Part shown: positions 34,770-44,534 of the stretch, piece after piece
Numbering within the stretch: the stretch's first letter is position 1
How the letters are laid out: each line of letters begins with the position of its first letter
NCBI GenBank assembly: GCA_902766255.1
Contig: CACXCS010000049.1
Location: forward strand, 27,666 to 91,665
Direction of reading: 5' to 3'
DNA length: 64,000 nt
Origin: an uncultured Bacteroidia bacterium
GTDB taxonomy: Bacteria > Bacteroidota > Bacteroidia > Bacteroidales > UBA932
Translations under genes and position numbers: made by a program
Notes under the pieces: model-generated
The model's input: only the letters and a program-made list of their open reading frames with translations
What the model was told of the DNA's origin: nothing
Databases searched by the model: none

Positions 34770-36422
34770 ATGGAAGAAGAACGCAAACTGAATTTTCTTG
34801 AGGAGATCATCGAGAATGACCTCAAGACCGGCAAGGTGGACAGCATCCTTACCCGCTTTCCTCCGGAGCCCAACGGCTATCTGCATCTAGGCCACGCCAA
34901 AAGTTTGTGCATCAATTTCGGCCTTGCCCAGAAGTACGGCGGCAAGACCAATCTGCGTTACGACGATACAAATCCCACCAAGGAGGATACCGAGTACGTA
35001 GATTCAATCAAGGAAGACATCAAGTGGCTGGGCTTTCAGTGGGAGAAGGAACTCTATGCCTCCGACTACTTCGACCAGCTCTACGAGTGGGCGGAGCAGC
35101 TGATCAAGAGGGGACTGGCCTATGTGGATGACCAGACCCAGGAGGAGATATCCAAGGGCCGCGGAACCGTGGAAACCCCCGGTACACCCAGTCCATGGCG
35201 CGACCGCAGCGTCGAAGAGAATCTCAAGCTCTTCCGCGAAATGCGCGACGGCGTGTATCCCGACGGCGCCAAAGTCCTGAGGGCCAAGATCGACATGGCA
35301 CATCCCAACATGTTCTTCCGCGATCCTCTTCTGTACCGCATCAAGCATGCCCACCATCATCGCACAGGCGACAAGTGGTGCATCTATCCCATGTACGATT
35401 TTACCCACGGTCAGTGCGACTCTATCGAGCATATTACGCATTCCATCTGCACACTGGAGTTCGATGTCCACAGGCCGTTGTACGACTGGTTCATCGAGAC
35501 TCTGGGCATTTATCCCAGCCATCAGTACGAGTTTGCCCGCCTCAATCTTACCTACACCCTGATGAGCAAGCGCAAGCTGTTGGAACTTGTGCAGAAGGGC
35601 CTGGTTGCAGGATGGGACGACCCGCGTATGCCTACGCTCTGCGGAGTGCGTCGCCGCGGATATACTCCCGAAGGCCTCAAGCTGTTCTGCGATAAGATCG
35701 GCGTCAGCAAGCGCGACCAGCTGATGGATATCCAGCTCCTGGAGTGGTGCGTCCGCCAGGACCTGAATGCCCGTTCAAACCGCTACATGGTTGTCCAGGA
35801 TCCCCTCAAGGTGACCATAGTCAACTACCCCGAGGGACAGGTGGAGTGGTTCGACTGCCCTCTGAATCCGGCCGACCCCGAAGGCCCTTCCCGCAAGGTA
35901 CCTTTCAGCCGCGAGTTGTACATCGAGCGCGCCGATTTCATGGAGGATGCCCCCAAGAAGTTCTTCCGCCTGCGTCCCGACGGCGAGGTTCGTCTTAAAT
36001 ACACCTACATCATCAAGTGCGAGGAGATTGTAAAAGACGAAGAAGGCAACATAGTCGAACTCCGTTGCTCTTACGATCCCACCACACGTCCAGGCGGCGG
36101 CGAATGGCGTTCCGTCAAGGGTACTATCCACTGGGTCAGCATCGCCCATGCCAAAGAACTTGAGGTGCGCAACTACGACAGGCTCTTCACCCTTGCCGAC
36201 ATGAGCCAGGTGCCTGAGGATAAAGACTATAAGGACTTCCTCAATCCCGACTCCCTGATAGTTACCACGGCTTTTGCCGAACCTGCCCTGCTTGATGACG
36301 CCTCCGGCATTGCCGTGCAGTTCGAGCGTACGGGTTATTACATAAAAGATCCGGACAGCACACCTCAAAAGGCCGTTTTCAACCGTACGGCCACGCTCAA
36401 GGATTCGTACAAACCCGAGTAA
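34770..36422 (+). CDS. glnS: Glutaminyl-tRNA synthetase
   Basis: 550 residues, normal length. The class I HIGH-type motif lies in PPEPNGYLHLGHAKS and the KMSKS-type motif is LMSKRKL (about 269). The anticodon-binding beta-barrel domains make up the C-terminal 200 residues. It charges tRNA-Gln directly, so a GatCAB route for Gln may be unnecessary. Its last base is the first base of the following gene. Confidence 0.96.
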   Translation: MEEERKLNFLEEIIENDLKTGKVDSILTRFPPEPNGYLHLGHAKSLCINFGLAQKYGGKTNLRYDDTNPTKEDTEYVDSIKEDIKWLGFQWEKELYASDYFDQLYEWAEQLIKRGLAYVDDQTQEEISKGRGTVETPGTPSPWRDRSVEENLKLFREMRDGVYPDGAKVLRAKIDMAHPNMFFRDPLLYRIKHAHHHRTGDKWCIYPMYDFTHGQCDSIEHITHSICTLEFDVHRPLYDWFIETLGIYPSHQYEFARLNLTYTLMSKRKLLELVQKGLVAGWDDPRMPTLCGVRRRGYTPEGLKLFCDKIGVSKRDQLMDIQLLEWCVRQDLNARSNRYMVVQDPLKVTIVNYPEGQVEWFDCPLNPADPEGPSRKVPFSRELYIERADFMEDAPKKFFRLRPDGEVRLKYTYIIKCEEIVKDEEGNIVELRCSYDPTTRPGGGEWRSVKGTIHWVSIAHAKELEVRNYDRLFTLADMSQVPEDKDYKDFLNPDSLIVTTAFAEPALLDDASGIAVQFERTGYYIKDPDSTPQKAVFNRTATLKDSYKPE

Positions 36423-37891
36423 TGAACGATTTCGTAGTCTCCCTCATGCTGCTGGGCGCCCTATCGTCGGGTGGCTCGCTCCCGTTCTGGGCCTTGGCCA
36501 ACAGTAACGGGATCATGCCCGCCAACGACGGTGGCCTGGTGTTGGTACAGGCATCGAAGCCATTCGATCCGTCCAAAACCTTCCAGTGGCAGGCGGGAGC
36601 TTCGCTGGCGGCATCATACGTTCCAGTGGACATGAACGACCCCGGCAGTTCGCCTCTTCATGCCATGGTGGACGAACTATATGCCGGCGTTCGCTGGAAA
36701 GTGCTGCGCCTCGATGCGGGCATGATGCACCGCGACAGGGAATTTACCGGTGCCGCTCCGGAGCTCGGCTCGCTTTCGGTTACGGAAGGCCACATAGTAG
36801 AGAGCAACAATGCCCGCACCATGCCGGGGTACAAGCTCGTGCTGGAGCCCTGGGCTGTGCCTTTTACCGGAGGGCACCTGCTGCTGGACGGCATCTGGGG
36901 CGATTACAAAACAATCGACGAGCGCTTTGTGAAGGGTGCCCTGGTGCACCGCCTGCGCGGCAGGATTACTTTCGATACCAGACATCATTTTTATGCCAGC
37001 CTGGGCATCGACCACTATGCTCTGTGGGGCGGTGCTCCGAGTGATCCGAAGTACATCCCCATAGATGTCAACTTTTCGAACTATTTCCGTATTTGCACAG
37101 GCCGGAGCGCTTCACCTTCGGGTTCCAGGAGCGACCAGATGAACTGCCTTGGAGACCATGGCGGAGCAGAAATGCTGCGTCTTGGCTGGCGGGATTCCGC
37201 ATGGGACCTGACTTTCCAATGGGAGAAGCCGTACAACGACAAGTCGGGCATGCGCTTCAACAATATTCCGGACGGAGTATATACCCTTCAGTGGGGTCTA
37301 AAAGACAAAGACCGCTGGATTACCGATGCCCTTGTGGAGTTCCACTACACCATGTGGCAGTCTGGTACTTTGCATGAGAAGGAAACCGATGACGAAGGCA
37401 AACAGATCGACTGGCACTCGCACAAGTCCCTGAACATCTTCGGTCTGGACAGCTATTTCAACAATTCCGAGTACAAATCCGGCTGGACCCATTTCGGCAG
37501 GAGCATCTGTGCTCCTACATTCTTCACAGGCATGGGCAACGGAGTCAGGCAAATTGTAAACAACCGCTACAGGGCTGTTCATCTCGGGCTCTCCGGAAAG
37601 CTTTTCCGGGTAGCGCCGTACAAACTCATGCTTACATTCAGCGACAATTACGGAACATACAGCAAACCTTATATTTACCCGTCCTCGATCTACAGCGGCT
37701 GGAACTGGTGGGAGCCCAATACCATCGACAAAGGGCTCAAACAGTTCTCCGCTGCTTTTACGGGATATGTGCCGTTTAAAATAGCTGCACGTCATACCTT
37801 GGACTTGGTGTACGGGCTCTATGCCGATGCAGGCGAGGTGCTTCCCAGGAACTTCGGCGCCACGGCGGGTGTGCGATATATATTTAGATAA
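36422..37891 (+). CDS. Wzi-like capsule assembly outer-membrane protein, copy 1
   Basis: 489 residues, similar to the Cap_assembly_Wzi family: an N-terminal PFWALANSNGIMP segment, then beta-rich repeats fitting an 18-stranded barrel. Wzi of E. coli binds K30 capsule at the cell surface; for Bacteroidota members the role is assumed. The N-terminus MNDFVVSLMLLGA has an acidic residue and no Lys or Arg before the hydrophobic core, odd for a signal peptide, and is shared with copy 2 at 39097. No upstream in-frame start exists. Confidence 0.78.
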   Translation: MNDFVVSLMLLGALSSGGSLPFWALANSNGIMPANDGGLVLVQASKPFDPSKTFQWQAGASLAASYVPVDMNDPGSSPLHAMVDELYAGVRWKVLRLDAGMMHRDREFTGAAPELGSLSVTEGHIVESNNARTMPGYKLVLEPWAVPFTGGHLLLDGIWGDYKTIDERFVKGALVHRLRGRITFDTRHHFYASLGIDHYALWGGAPSDPKYIPIDVNFSNYFRICTGRSASPSGSRSDQMNCLGDHGGAEMLRLGWRDSAWDLTFQWEKPYNDKSGMRFNNIPDGVYTLQWGLKDKDRWITDALVEFHYTMWQSGTLHEKETDDEGKQIDWHSHKSLNIFGLDSYFNNSEYKSGWTHFGRSICAPTFFTGMGNGVRQIVNNRYRAVHLGLSGKLFRVAPYKLMLTFSDNYGTYSKPYIYPSSIYSGWNWWEPNTIDKGLKQFSAAFTGYVPFKIAARHTLDLVYGLYADAGEVLPRNFGATAGVRYIFR

Positions 37892-37899
37892 AGATAATT

Positions 37900-39093
37900 A
37901 TGGAACTGAGTCAAAGAGCGGTCATGATGCCGAGTTCGCCTATCCGCAAGCTTGCTCCCTATGCCGAGGAAGCCAAGCGCAATGGCATACACGTGTATCA
38001 CCTGAACATAGGCCAGCCTGATATAAAAACCCCCGACTGTGCTCTGGAGGCCCTTCACAATATAGACAGAGAGATACTTGAGTACAGCCCTTCGGACGGA
38101 TTCCTTTCCCTGCGGACCAAGATGGTCAGCTATTACGCGCGTTACGGTATCTACCTCAGTCCCGATGAGATAATCATAACCGCCGGCGGCTCCGAGGCCG
38201 TGCTGTTCGCTTTCCTGACCTGTCTTGATCCAGGAGACGAGATAATCATAACCGACCCGTTCTATGCCAATTACATGGCTTTTGCAATCTCGGCCGGAGC
38301 CATCATCAAGTCGGTCAAGACAAGCATCGAGGACGGATTCCGCCTGCCTCCGGTCGAGGCTTTCGAAGAGCAGATCACGCCCCGCACCAAGGCAATCCTG
38401 ATCTGCAACCCGAACAATCCCACCGGATACTTGTACACCCGCTCCGAAATGAACCAGCTGAGGGATATCATCAAGAAGCACAACCTTTTCCTTTTCAGCG
38501 ACGAGGTGTACCGCGAATTCGTATATACGGGCATGCCGTATATCAGCGCCTTCCACCTGGAGGGAATAGAGCAGAACATAGTTCTTATTGACTCTGTATC
38601 AAAACGTTACTCCGAGTGCGGCACCAGAATCGGATGCCTTTGCACCAAGAACAAGATGGTAAGGGATGCAGTGATGAAGTTCTGCCAGGCGCGCCTGAGT
38701 CCTCCACTTATCGGCCAGCTTGTGGCCGAGGCCAGCGTCGACGTCGACACATCCTACCTTCATGGAGTGTACGAGGAATATCTCGACCGCCGCAACTTCC
38801 TTGTGGACGGCCTCAACAAGATACCCGGGGTGTACAGCCCCATACCAATGGGAGCTTTTTATACGGTTGCCAAGCTTCCGGTCGACGACGCCGAGAAATT
38901 CTGCATCTGGTGCCTGAGCGAGTTCCGTTACAAAGGCGCTACCGTGATGATGGCTCCTGCCGCCGGATTCTACACCGAGCCTGGCGAGGGCAAGCACGAG
39001 GTCCGGATAGCCTATGTGCTTAATAAAGACGATCTTGCAAAAGCGCTTGAGTGCCTGGCAAAGGCCCTGGAAGCATACCCCGGAAGAATATAG
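37900..39093 (+). CDS. PLP-dependent aminotransferase, class I/II
   Basis: 397 residues of the aspartate-aminotransferase fold type I. The PLP Lys lies in DSVSKRYSECGTRIG (about 232), preceded by the phosphate-site motifs NPNNPTGYLY and SDEVYREF. The N-terminal SPIRKLAPYAEEAKRNGIHV is typical of Bacteroidota aspartate/aromatic-type enzymes. The exact amino donor cannot be read from the sequence. It is enclosed by two Wzi-like paralogues, 8 bp and 3 bp away. Confidence 0.92.
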   Translation: MELSQRAVMMPSSPIRKLAPYAEEAKRNGIHVYHLNIGQPDIKTPDCALEALHNIDREILEYSPSDGFLSLRTKMVSYYARYGIYLSPDEIIITAGGSEAVLFAFLTCLDPGDEIIITDPFYANYMAFAISAGAIIKSVKTSIEDGFRLPPVEAFEEQITPRTKAILICNPNNPTGYLYTRSEMNQLRDIIKKHNLFLFSDEVYREFVYTGMPYISAFHLEGIEQNIVLIDSVSKRYSECGTRIGCLCTKNKMVRDAVMKFCQARLSPPLIGQLVAEASVDVDTSYLHGVYEEYLDRRNFLVDGLNKIPGVYSPIPMGAFYTVAKLPVDDAEKFCIWCLSEFRYKGATVMMAPAAGFYTEPGEGKHEVRIAYVLNKDDLAKALECLAKALEAYPGRI

Positions 39094-39096
39094 CAT

Positions 39097-40566
39097 ATGA
39101 ACGATTTCGTGGTGTCCCTGATGCTCCTCGGAGCTTTTTCATCGAACGCATATTATAACCATATGCCGTTCTGGGCCACTACGAACCAATTTGGAATCAT
39201 GCCGGAGAGCAGCGGTACCCTTGGTCTGCTGCGTGCCGGAACTTCATTTGATGAGCAGCGGACCCTGCAGTGGCGCTGGGGCACGTCTTTAGCTTACAGG
39301 ACCGACTGGTTCGGCGGAGGAGTACTTATAGACGAGCTTAATGCGTCGCTCCGTTACCGAAAGCTGCGCCTCGATTTGGGAATGATTCACCCCGAGCAGG
39401 ATTTTATGGCCGCCGACGCTACTCTGGGCACTCTTTCGGTTACCGGAGGCAATTTCATGTTGAGCGGCAATGCCCGCACCCTGCCCGGCTATTCAGTGCG
39501 TTTGGAGCCGTTCGATATTCCTTTCACCGGCGGTCATGTACAGTTGTACGGCCGATTTGGCGATTACGCTACTCTCGGGCGGCGTTACATGCAGGGAGCC
39601 CTTGTGCACAATACAGCTTTGTATCTGCGTGTTAAGGCAGGGGAGCACTTGTGGTTTACGGCCGGTATTGACCATTATACCCTCTGGGCCGGCAGGAATG
39701 AGGAGGCGGGAGTACAGCCCCATTCGTTCGTTGATTATCTGCGGGTGCTGACGGGAGCCTCAGGAGGTTCCGACGCTTCGCTTGGCGACCAGGTAAACTC
39801 GCTTGGCGACCATCGGGGCAGGGAATTGCTTAGGGTTGATTATAAGGCCGGATCCTGGAGCATCTGTTTCCAGCATGATATACCTTACGACGACCGCTCC
39901 GGAATGATTTTCCGGAATTTCCCCGACGGAGTCAACACCCTGAGTTTTTCTTTTAAAGATAAGTCGCGCTGGATCAGCGACATAGTGTACGAATATCACT
40001 ACACCATGAACCAGTCGGGTGATTGTGAGCGGAGGCTTGCTACAGAGGCCGAGATTGCATCGGGAAGCAAACGCCTGTATCTTGCTCCCTATGACGGGAA
40101 GTACTATCTTATTGTAGGCGGCGCCGACAATTACTGCAACAACTTTGCTTACCGTTCCGGCTGGAGCGCTTATACCCGCCAGATCGGTAATCCGCTGTTT
40201 TATTCGCGCTATTCAACCGAGGTGGATGAGCCGGGCAATTATTACATGCAAGGAACTGGCAACAATTTGCTGCAGGCGCATCATTTTGCGGTATCGGGCA
40301 GTCTCTTTCACAAGATTCCTTACCGCCTGGTGGCGACTTACTCGCTGCATTACGGTTGCTATTTCGATGCTGACGGTATTTATAGGCCTGAACTGCGACT
40401 CGATAAGCCACTCGGGCAGTTCAGCGCCGGTTTTACTGCCATGATACCTTGTTTCAGAGGAATCCTGGATATAATCCCGGGCTTGTATTTTGATAAAGGC
40501 ATGTGTTTGCAGGATTGCTTTGGTGCGACCCTTTCCATTAAGTATAATATATTAAAAACCAGATAG
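39097..40566 (+). CDS. Wzi-like capsule assembly outer-membrane protein, copy 2
   Basis: 489 residues, the same length as copy 1 at 36422 and clearly paralogous: the same N-terminus MNDFVVSLMLLGA, PFWATTNQFGIMP for PFWALANSNGIMP, NARTLPGYSVRLEPFDIPFTG for the matching region of copy 1, and LGDHRG for LGDHGG. The first 13 codons differ at seven synonymous sites but encode identical residues. Barrel-like throughout. The function is assumed from the family. Confidence 0.78.
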   Translation: MNDFVVSLMLLGAFSSNAYYNHMPFWATTNQFGIMPESSGTLGLLRAGTSFDEQRTLQWRWGTSLAYRTDWFGGGVLIDELNASLRYRKLRLDLGMIHPEQDFMAADATLGTLSVTGGNFMLSGNARTLPGYSVRLEPFDIPFTGGHVQLYGRFGDYATLGRRYMQGALVHNTALYLRVKAGEHLWFTAGIDHYTLWAGRNEEAGVQPHSFVDYLRVLTGASGGSDASLGDQVNSLGDHRGRELLRVDYKAGSWSICFQHDIPYDDRSGMIFRNFPDGVNTLSFSFKDKSRWISDIVYEYHYTMNQSGDCERRLATEAEIASGSKRLYLAPYDGKYYLIVGGADNYCNNFAYRSGWSAYTRQIGNPLFYSRYSTEVDEPGNYYMQGTGNNLLQAHHFAVSGSLFHKIPYRLVATYSLHYGCYFDADGIYRPELRLDKPLGQFSAGFTAMIPCFRGILDIIPGLYFDKGMCLQDCFGATLSIKYNILKTR

Positions 40567-40568
40567 AT

Positions 40569-41219
40569 ATGAATTTCGACCATTTCCTCCAGTTATTTGT
40601 GGTGAAAGAAAAGAGTTTCTTCCCCCTTTTCGTACAGTCAGCAGAAAACATCAAGAAAGCTTCGGAACTTCTTCTCGAGCAGACACGTGAGGCCGATCCT
40701 GACAATCGAAGGATGCTGGCACATCGCATCAAAGAAAGGGAAACCGAGGGCGACAATATCACCCGAAAGATTGTGGAAGTGCTTATGAATGCCTATCTTA
40801 CCCCCTTTGACCGGGATGATATCCACGAGCTTGCCGAGGGAATGGACGGTTTCCTTGATTCCATCAGGGATTCATCGAAAAAGATTGCTATATATCAGCC
40901 CAAAGATACGTCCAAGAAACTTATCGAAATAGCTGATTTCATCGACAAGGCAGCGGCTCTTATAGTTGAAACAACCAGGCATTTCGATACTCTCCGCAAA
41001 GATGCAAAGCAGGTTGATCATCTGTGTGACCAGATAAAGGAGATCGAACACTCGGTGGATGACATTTACGAGTCATATATGTCCAATCTGTTTGAATTCG
41101 AGAAGGATCCCATCGAGCTGGTCAAGAAAAAGAACATAGCACAGGCATTGGAAGACACATCTGACGTGGCCAAAGTGGTTTCCAGCAAGATACGCAGCAT
41201 AGTGGTCAAAAACAGTTAA
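40569..41219 (+). CDS. DUF47/PhoU-like phosphate transport accessory protein
   Basis: 216 residues, all-helical, of the DUF47 family related to PhoU. It has characteristic pairs of Asp/Glu-rich helices (ETEGDNITRKIVEVL; FDRDDIHELAEGMDGFLDSI) that bind metal clusters in PhoU. Members are usually encoded next to PiT phosphate transporters and modulate them, as here: the pit gene starts 1 bp later. Confidence 0.92.
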   Translation: MNFDHFLQLFVVKEKSFFPLFVQSAENIKKASELLLEQTREADPDNRRMLAHRIKERETEGDNITRKIVEVLMNAYLTPFDRDDIHELAEGMDGFLDSIRDSSKKIAIYQPKDTSKKLIEIADFIDKAAALIVETTRHFDTLRKDAKQVDHLCDQIKEIEHSVDDIYESYMSNLFEFEKDPIELVKKKNIAQALEDTSDVAKVVSSKIRSIVVKNS

Positions 41220-41220
41220 T

Positions 41221-42297
41221 ATGGTTGCCATTGTATTGATTACAGCCTTGATTGCGCTGGCCTTCAGTTTTACCAACGGTATGAACGATGCCGCCAACTG
41301 CATCGCCTCCGTGGTGGCTACAAAGGCGCTGCCTCCCAAACTGGCTGTGTTCTGGGCGGCTTTCTGGATATTCATGGCCTTGTTCTTCTTCGACACTACA
41401 GTCGCAGCCACCATGGGTAAAGGCATAGTAGACCAGAACTGCATTGACGTGTATGTGATCCTGGCAGCACTGCTGGGTTCCGTGCTGTACATTTTCCTCT
41501 GCACCAAACTTGGCATGCCTGTATCGGCATCTCATGCATTGGTAGGTGGCCTTATAGGCCCGGTGTGGTTCGTATATGGTGGCTCATACCTGATCGCGAG
41601 CGGTATCTTCAAGATCGTTGCTTTCATATTCATCTCCCCGCTCATAGGCATAGTGCTGGGCTTCGTGCTTAACTGCCTCATTATGGTATTGTTCCATAAG
41701 GTAAATGTCAAGAAGGTGGACAAGACCTTCCGGCGGATGCAGCTGGTATCGAGCGCAGCTTTCTCGCTTGGCTTCGGCGGGAACGACGGACAGAAGACCA
41801 TGGGTATCATTGCCATATTGCTCGCAACTGCTTTTGCACAGCAACCTGACAATCCCGTGTTCCAGTTCCTTTACGGCAATGGAGCTCAGGCGGCGCAGGC
41901 TGCGGGATATACCGGCTTCTTTGTGCCTATGTGGCTCAAATTCACCTGCTACGGACTTATCGCCCTTGGAACGATAACCGGAGGATGGTCCGTCATCAGG
42001 ACCCTTAGCGAGGGCCTTTCCAAACTTTTCCCCACTCAGGGCTTCTGTGCTGAAGCTTCGGGTGCTATTACGCTTATTCTCACGGCAGTGCTTGGTATTC
42101 CCGTGAGCACCACGCACACCATCACCGGTTCCATCATAGGCACAGGGCTTACGCGCGGTATGAAATCGGTCAAATGGATTACGGCCAAGAATATAGTCTG
42201 GGCGTGGATATTGACCATACCGGCAGTGATTGTGGTCAGCGGCCTTATTTACCTGATGATGGTCAACTGGTTCGGATGCCCTGTCAAGACATTTTAA
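41221..42297 (+). CDS. PiT-family inorganic phosphate transporter
   Basis: 358 residues with about ten membrane helices. The duplicated PD001131-type signatures are present: FTNGMNDAANCIASVVATK near residue 18 and GIPVSTTHTITGSIIGTG near 291. It moves metal phosphate or Na+/H+-coupled phosphate across the inner membrane. It forms a pair with the DUF47 gene; the ABC exporter gene starts 3 bp downstream. Confidence 0.93.
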   Translation: MVAIVLITALIALAFSFTNGMNDAANCIASVVATKALPPKLAVFWAAFWIFMALFFFDTTVAATMGKGIVDQNCIDVYVILAALLGSVLYIFLCTKLGMPVSASHALVGGLIGPVWFVYGGSYLIASGIFKIVAFIFISPLIGIVLGFVLNCLIMVLFHKVNVKKVDKTFRRMQLVSSAAFSLGFGGNDGQKTMGIIAILLATAFAQQPDNPVFQFLYGNGAQAAQAAGYTGFFVPMWLKFTCYGLIALGTITGGWSVIRTLSEGLSKLFPTQGFCAEASGAITLILTAVLGIPVSTTHTITGSIIGTGLTRGMKSVKWITAKNIVWAWILTIPAVIVVSGLIYLMMVNWFGCPVKTF

Positions 42298-42300
42298 AGA

Positions 42301-44136
42301 ATGAAGGATTTCTGGAAAATATTGAAGCGTTATGCAGCCCCGTATAAGGGCTACCTCGGCGGGTCGGTCGTGCTCAATGTACTGTCCGCCATCTTCAATG
42401 TATTTTCTTTCTCGCTGCTTATTCCCATACTGCAGATTCTTTTCAATATCAATGAGATGCAGTATGATTTCATGGCTTGGGATACTCCTGGCGTAGCGCT
42501 TAAGGACATAGCTATAAACAATCTTTACTGGTTCGTAACCGACGCTATGCAGCAGTGGGGAGCCGGAACGGTGCTGCTTATGCTCTGTCTGTCGCTCTCG
42601 TTCTTTACTGCCATCAAGACAGCTTGCTACTTTGGAGCCTCGGCAGTCATGGTTCCTATCCGCACCGGAATAGTCAAGGATCTGAGGATGGAGATTTACC
42701 TTAAGATTCTGTCTCTTCCGCTTGGCTATTTCAGCCAGGAGCGCAAAGGTGACATCATCGCCCGCATGAGCGGAGACGTTCAGGAGGTGGAAACTTCGAT
42801 AACCAGCGTTCTGGACATGCTGATCAAGAACCCCATTCTGATTATCCTTTATCTGGGAACATTGATAGTCATTTCCTGGCAGCTTACCGTATTCGTACTG
42901 GTGTTTGCACCCTTGATGATGTGGCTTATGGGATTGATTGGCAGGAAGTTGAAAAGGCAGTCCACAGAAGCCCAGACGCTTTGGAGCGATACCATGAGCC
43001 AGGTAGAGGAGACTCTCGGCGGCCTTCGCATCATAAAGGCATTCCTGGCCGAAAAGAAAATGGCCCGGCGTTTCGACAGCGTAACCGGAGCTATGAAGGA
43101 CAAGAGTTCGAGGGTGGCTACCCGTCAGGTGCTTGCGCATCCGGTAAGTGAGTTCCTGGGCACCGTTATGATCGCCATAGTGCTATGGTTCGGCGGAACC
43201 CTGATCCTGGGCGAGCGCTCTGTAATCGATGCCCCTACGTTCATTTTTTATATGGTCATACTGTACAGTGTCATCCAGCCCATCAAGGAGCTTGCGAAGG
43301 CTGCGTACGGCATCCCAAAGGGACTCGCCAGCATGGAGCGTATCGATGCTATCCTGCAGGCCGAGAACACCATAGTTGAGAAAGAGAACCCCGAAGCTCT
43401 ACCTTCTTTCGAAGACAAGATTGAGTTCAGGAATGTCAGTTTCCATTACCCTGACGGGCGTGAGGTGCTTCACAACATAAATCTGGTAATTCCCAAGGGA
43501 CGCACCGTCGCCATAGTCGGCGCTTCCGGCTCCGGGAAATCTACTATGGTTGACCTTATACCACGTTTCTACGATGTTTCCGACGGCTCGATTACCATAG
43601 ACGGCAAAGATGTCAGGGATGTTTCGCTGCGCTCGCTTCGAGCGTTGATCGGCAACGTCAATCAGGACCCCATACTTTTTAATGATACTGTCTTCAACAA
43701 TATTGCATTCGGTGTAAAGGATGCTAGTATCGACAGCGTTCGTGCAGCGGCATCGGTTGCCAATGCCCTGGATTTCATAGAAGAGAAGGACGAAGGATTC
43801 GATACCAATATCGGTGACCGCGGCGTCAAGCTCAGCGGTGGCCAGCGCCAGCGCCTCAGCATAGCGCGTGCCATTCTCAAGAACCCTCCCATATTGATTC
43901 TGGATGAAGCCACGGCGTCTCTGGATACCGAATCCGAACGCTCGGTGCAGGATGCGCTGGATAAACTTATGAGCTCGCGCACGACTATCGCCATAGCTCA
44001 TCGCCTGAGCACGGTCAAAGGCGCGGACGAGATTGTGGTGATAGACCAGGGACGTATAGTTGAGCGCGGGCGTCACGAGGAACTCCTCGCTCTTGACGGT
44101 TATTACAAGAAACTTTACGATATGCAGTCGCTATGA
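42301..44136 (+). CDS. MsbA-like ABC exporter (fused permease and ATPase)
   Basis: 611 residues. Six transmembrane helices fill about 15-330, followed by an ATPase domain with Walker A GASGSGKST (about 408-416), signature LSGGQRQRLS and Walker B ILILDEATAS. Half-transporters of this kind dimerise; MsbA flips lipid A, others export lipids or peptides, and the substrate here is open. The gene sits between phosphate uptake and VanZ and overlaps vanZ by 4 nt. Confidence 0.92.
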   Translation: MKDFWKILKRYAAPYKGYLGGSVVLNVLSAIFNVFSFSLLIPILQILFNINEMQYDFMAWDTPGVALKDIAINNLYWFVTDAMQQWGAGTVLLMLCLSLSFFTAIKTACYFGASAVMVPIRTGIVKDLRMEIYLKILSLPLGYFSQERKGDIIARMSGDVQEVETSITSVLDMLIKNPILIILYLGTLIVISWQLTVFVLVFAPLMMWLMGLIGRKLKRQSTEAQTLWSDTMSQVEETLGGLRIIKAFLAEKKMARRFDSVTGAMKDKSSRVATRQVLAHPVSEFLGTVMIAIVLWFGGTLILGERSVIDAPTFIFYMVILYSVIQPIKELAKAAYGIPKGLASMERIDAILQAENTIVEKENPEALPSFEDKIEFRNVSFHYPDGREVLHNINLVIPKGRTVAIVGASGSGKSTMVDLIPRFYDVSDGSITIDGKDVRDVSLRSLRALIGNVNQDPILFNDTVFNNIAFGVKDASIDSVRAAASVANALDFIEEKDEGFDTNIGDRGVKLSGGQRQRLSIARAILKNPPILILDEATASLDTESERSVQDALDKLMSSRTTIAIAHRLSTVKGADEIVVIDQGRIVERGRHEELLALDGYYKKLYDMQSL

Positions 44137-44534
44137 GAAAAGTCTGGATTATAAGGGTGCTTCTGGTGCTGTATCTTGTGGCGGTTGCTGTGCTATGCTT
44201 TGCCAACTTTACCAAGATGCCGGATGTGCCGCGCAATATCTTCGGCATTCCTGCCGACAAACTGGTTCATTTTGCAATGTTCCTGCCTTTCCCAGTACTT
44301 GCATTTTTCTCGTTGGAAATGAATCGTTTCGGGGTAGTGAAAACCTTGATTATCATTGTGTTGCTGTTCGGCCTCGGATGCCTCATGGCATGGGGGACTG
44401 AGTATTATCAGGGGAAACTACCTTACCGGACAATGGATCCTGCGGATTTTAAGGCTGACCGCATAGCTTTGGCCTGCGGATCCGTGATTACATTCATTAT
44501 CGGGCTGTTTATTCACAGAAAGAAAAATGCGTAG
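44133..44534 (+). CDS. VanZ-family membrane protein
   Basis: 133 residues with four hydrophobic segments (about 6-25, 42-60, 70-90 and 108-128). DKLVHFAMFLPFPVL and WGTEYYQ.GKLPYRTMDPADFKAD are the family motifs. VanZ proteins are small envelope proteins first tied to teicoplanin resistance; the biochemical role is unknown. It overlaps the next gene by 8 nt. Confidence 0.85.
   Translation: MRKVWIIRVLLVLYLVAVAVLCFANFTKMPDVPRNIFGIPADKLVHFAMFLPFPVLAFFSLEMNRFGVVKTLIIIVLLFGLGCLMAWGTEYYQGKLPYRTMDPADFKADRIALACGSVITFIIGLFIHRKKNA

Noticed and set aside
41584-43140. 518-codon open frame on the minus strand across the PiT and ABC exporter genes
   Set aside because: Antisense to two well-supported genes and spans their boundary; composition (His, Arg, Ser-rich) is typical of a shadow frame.
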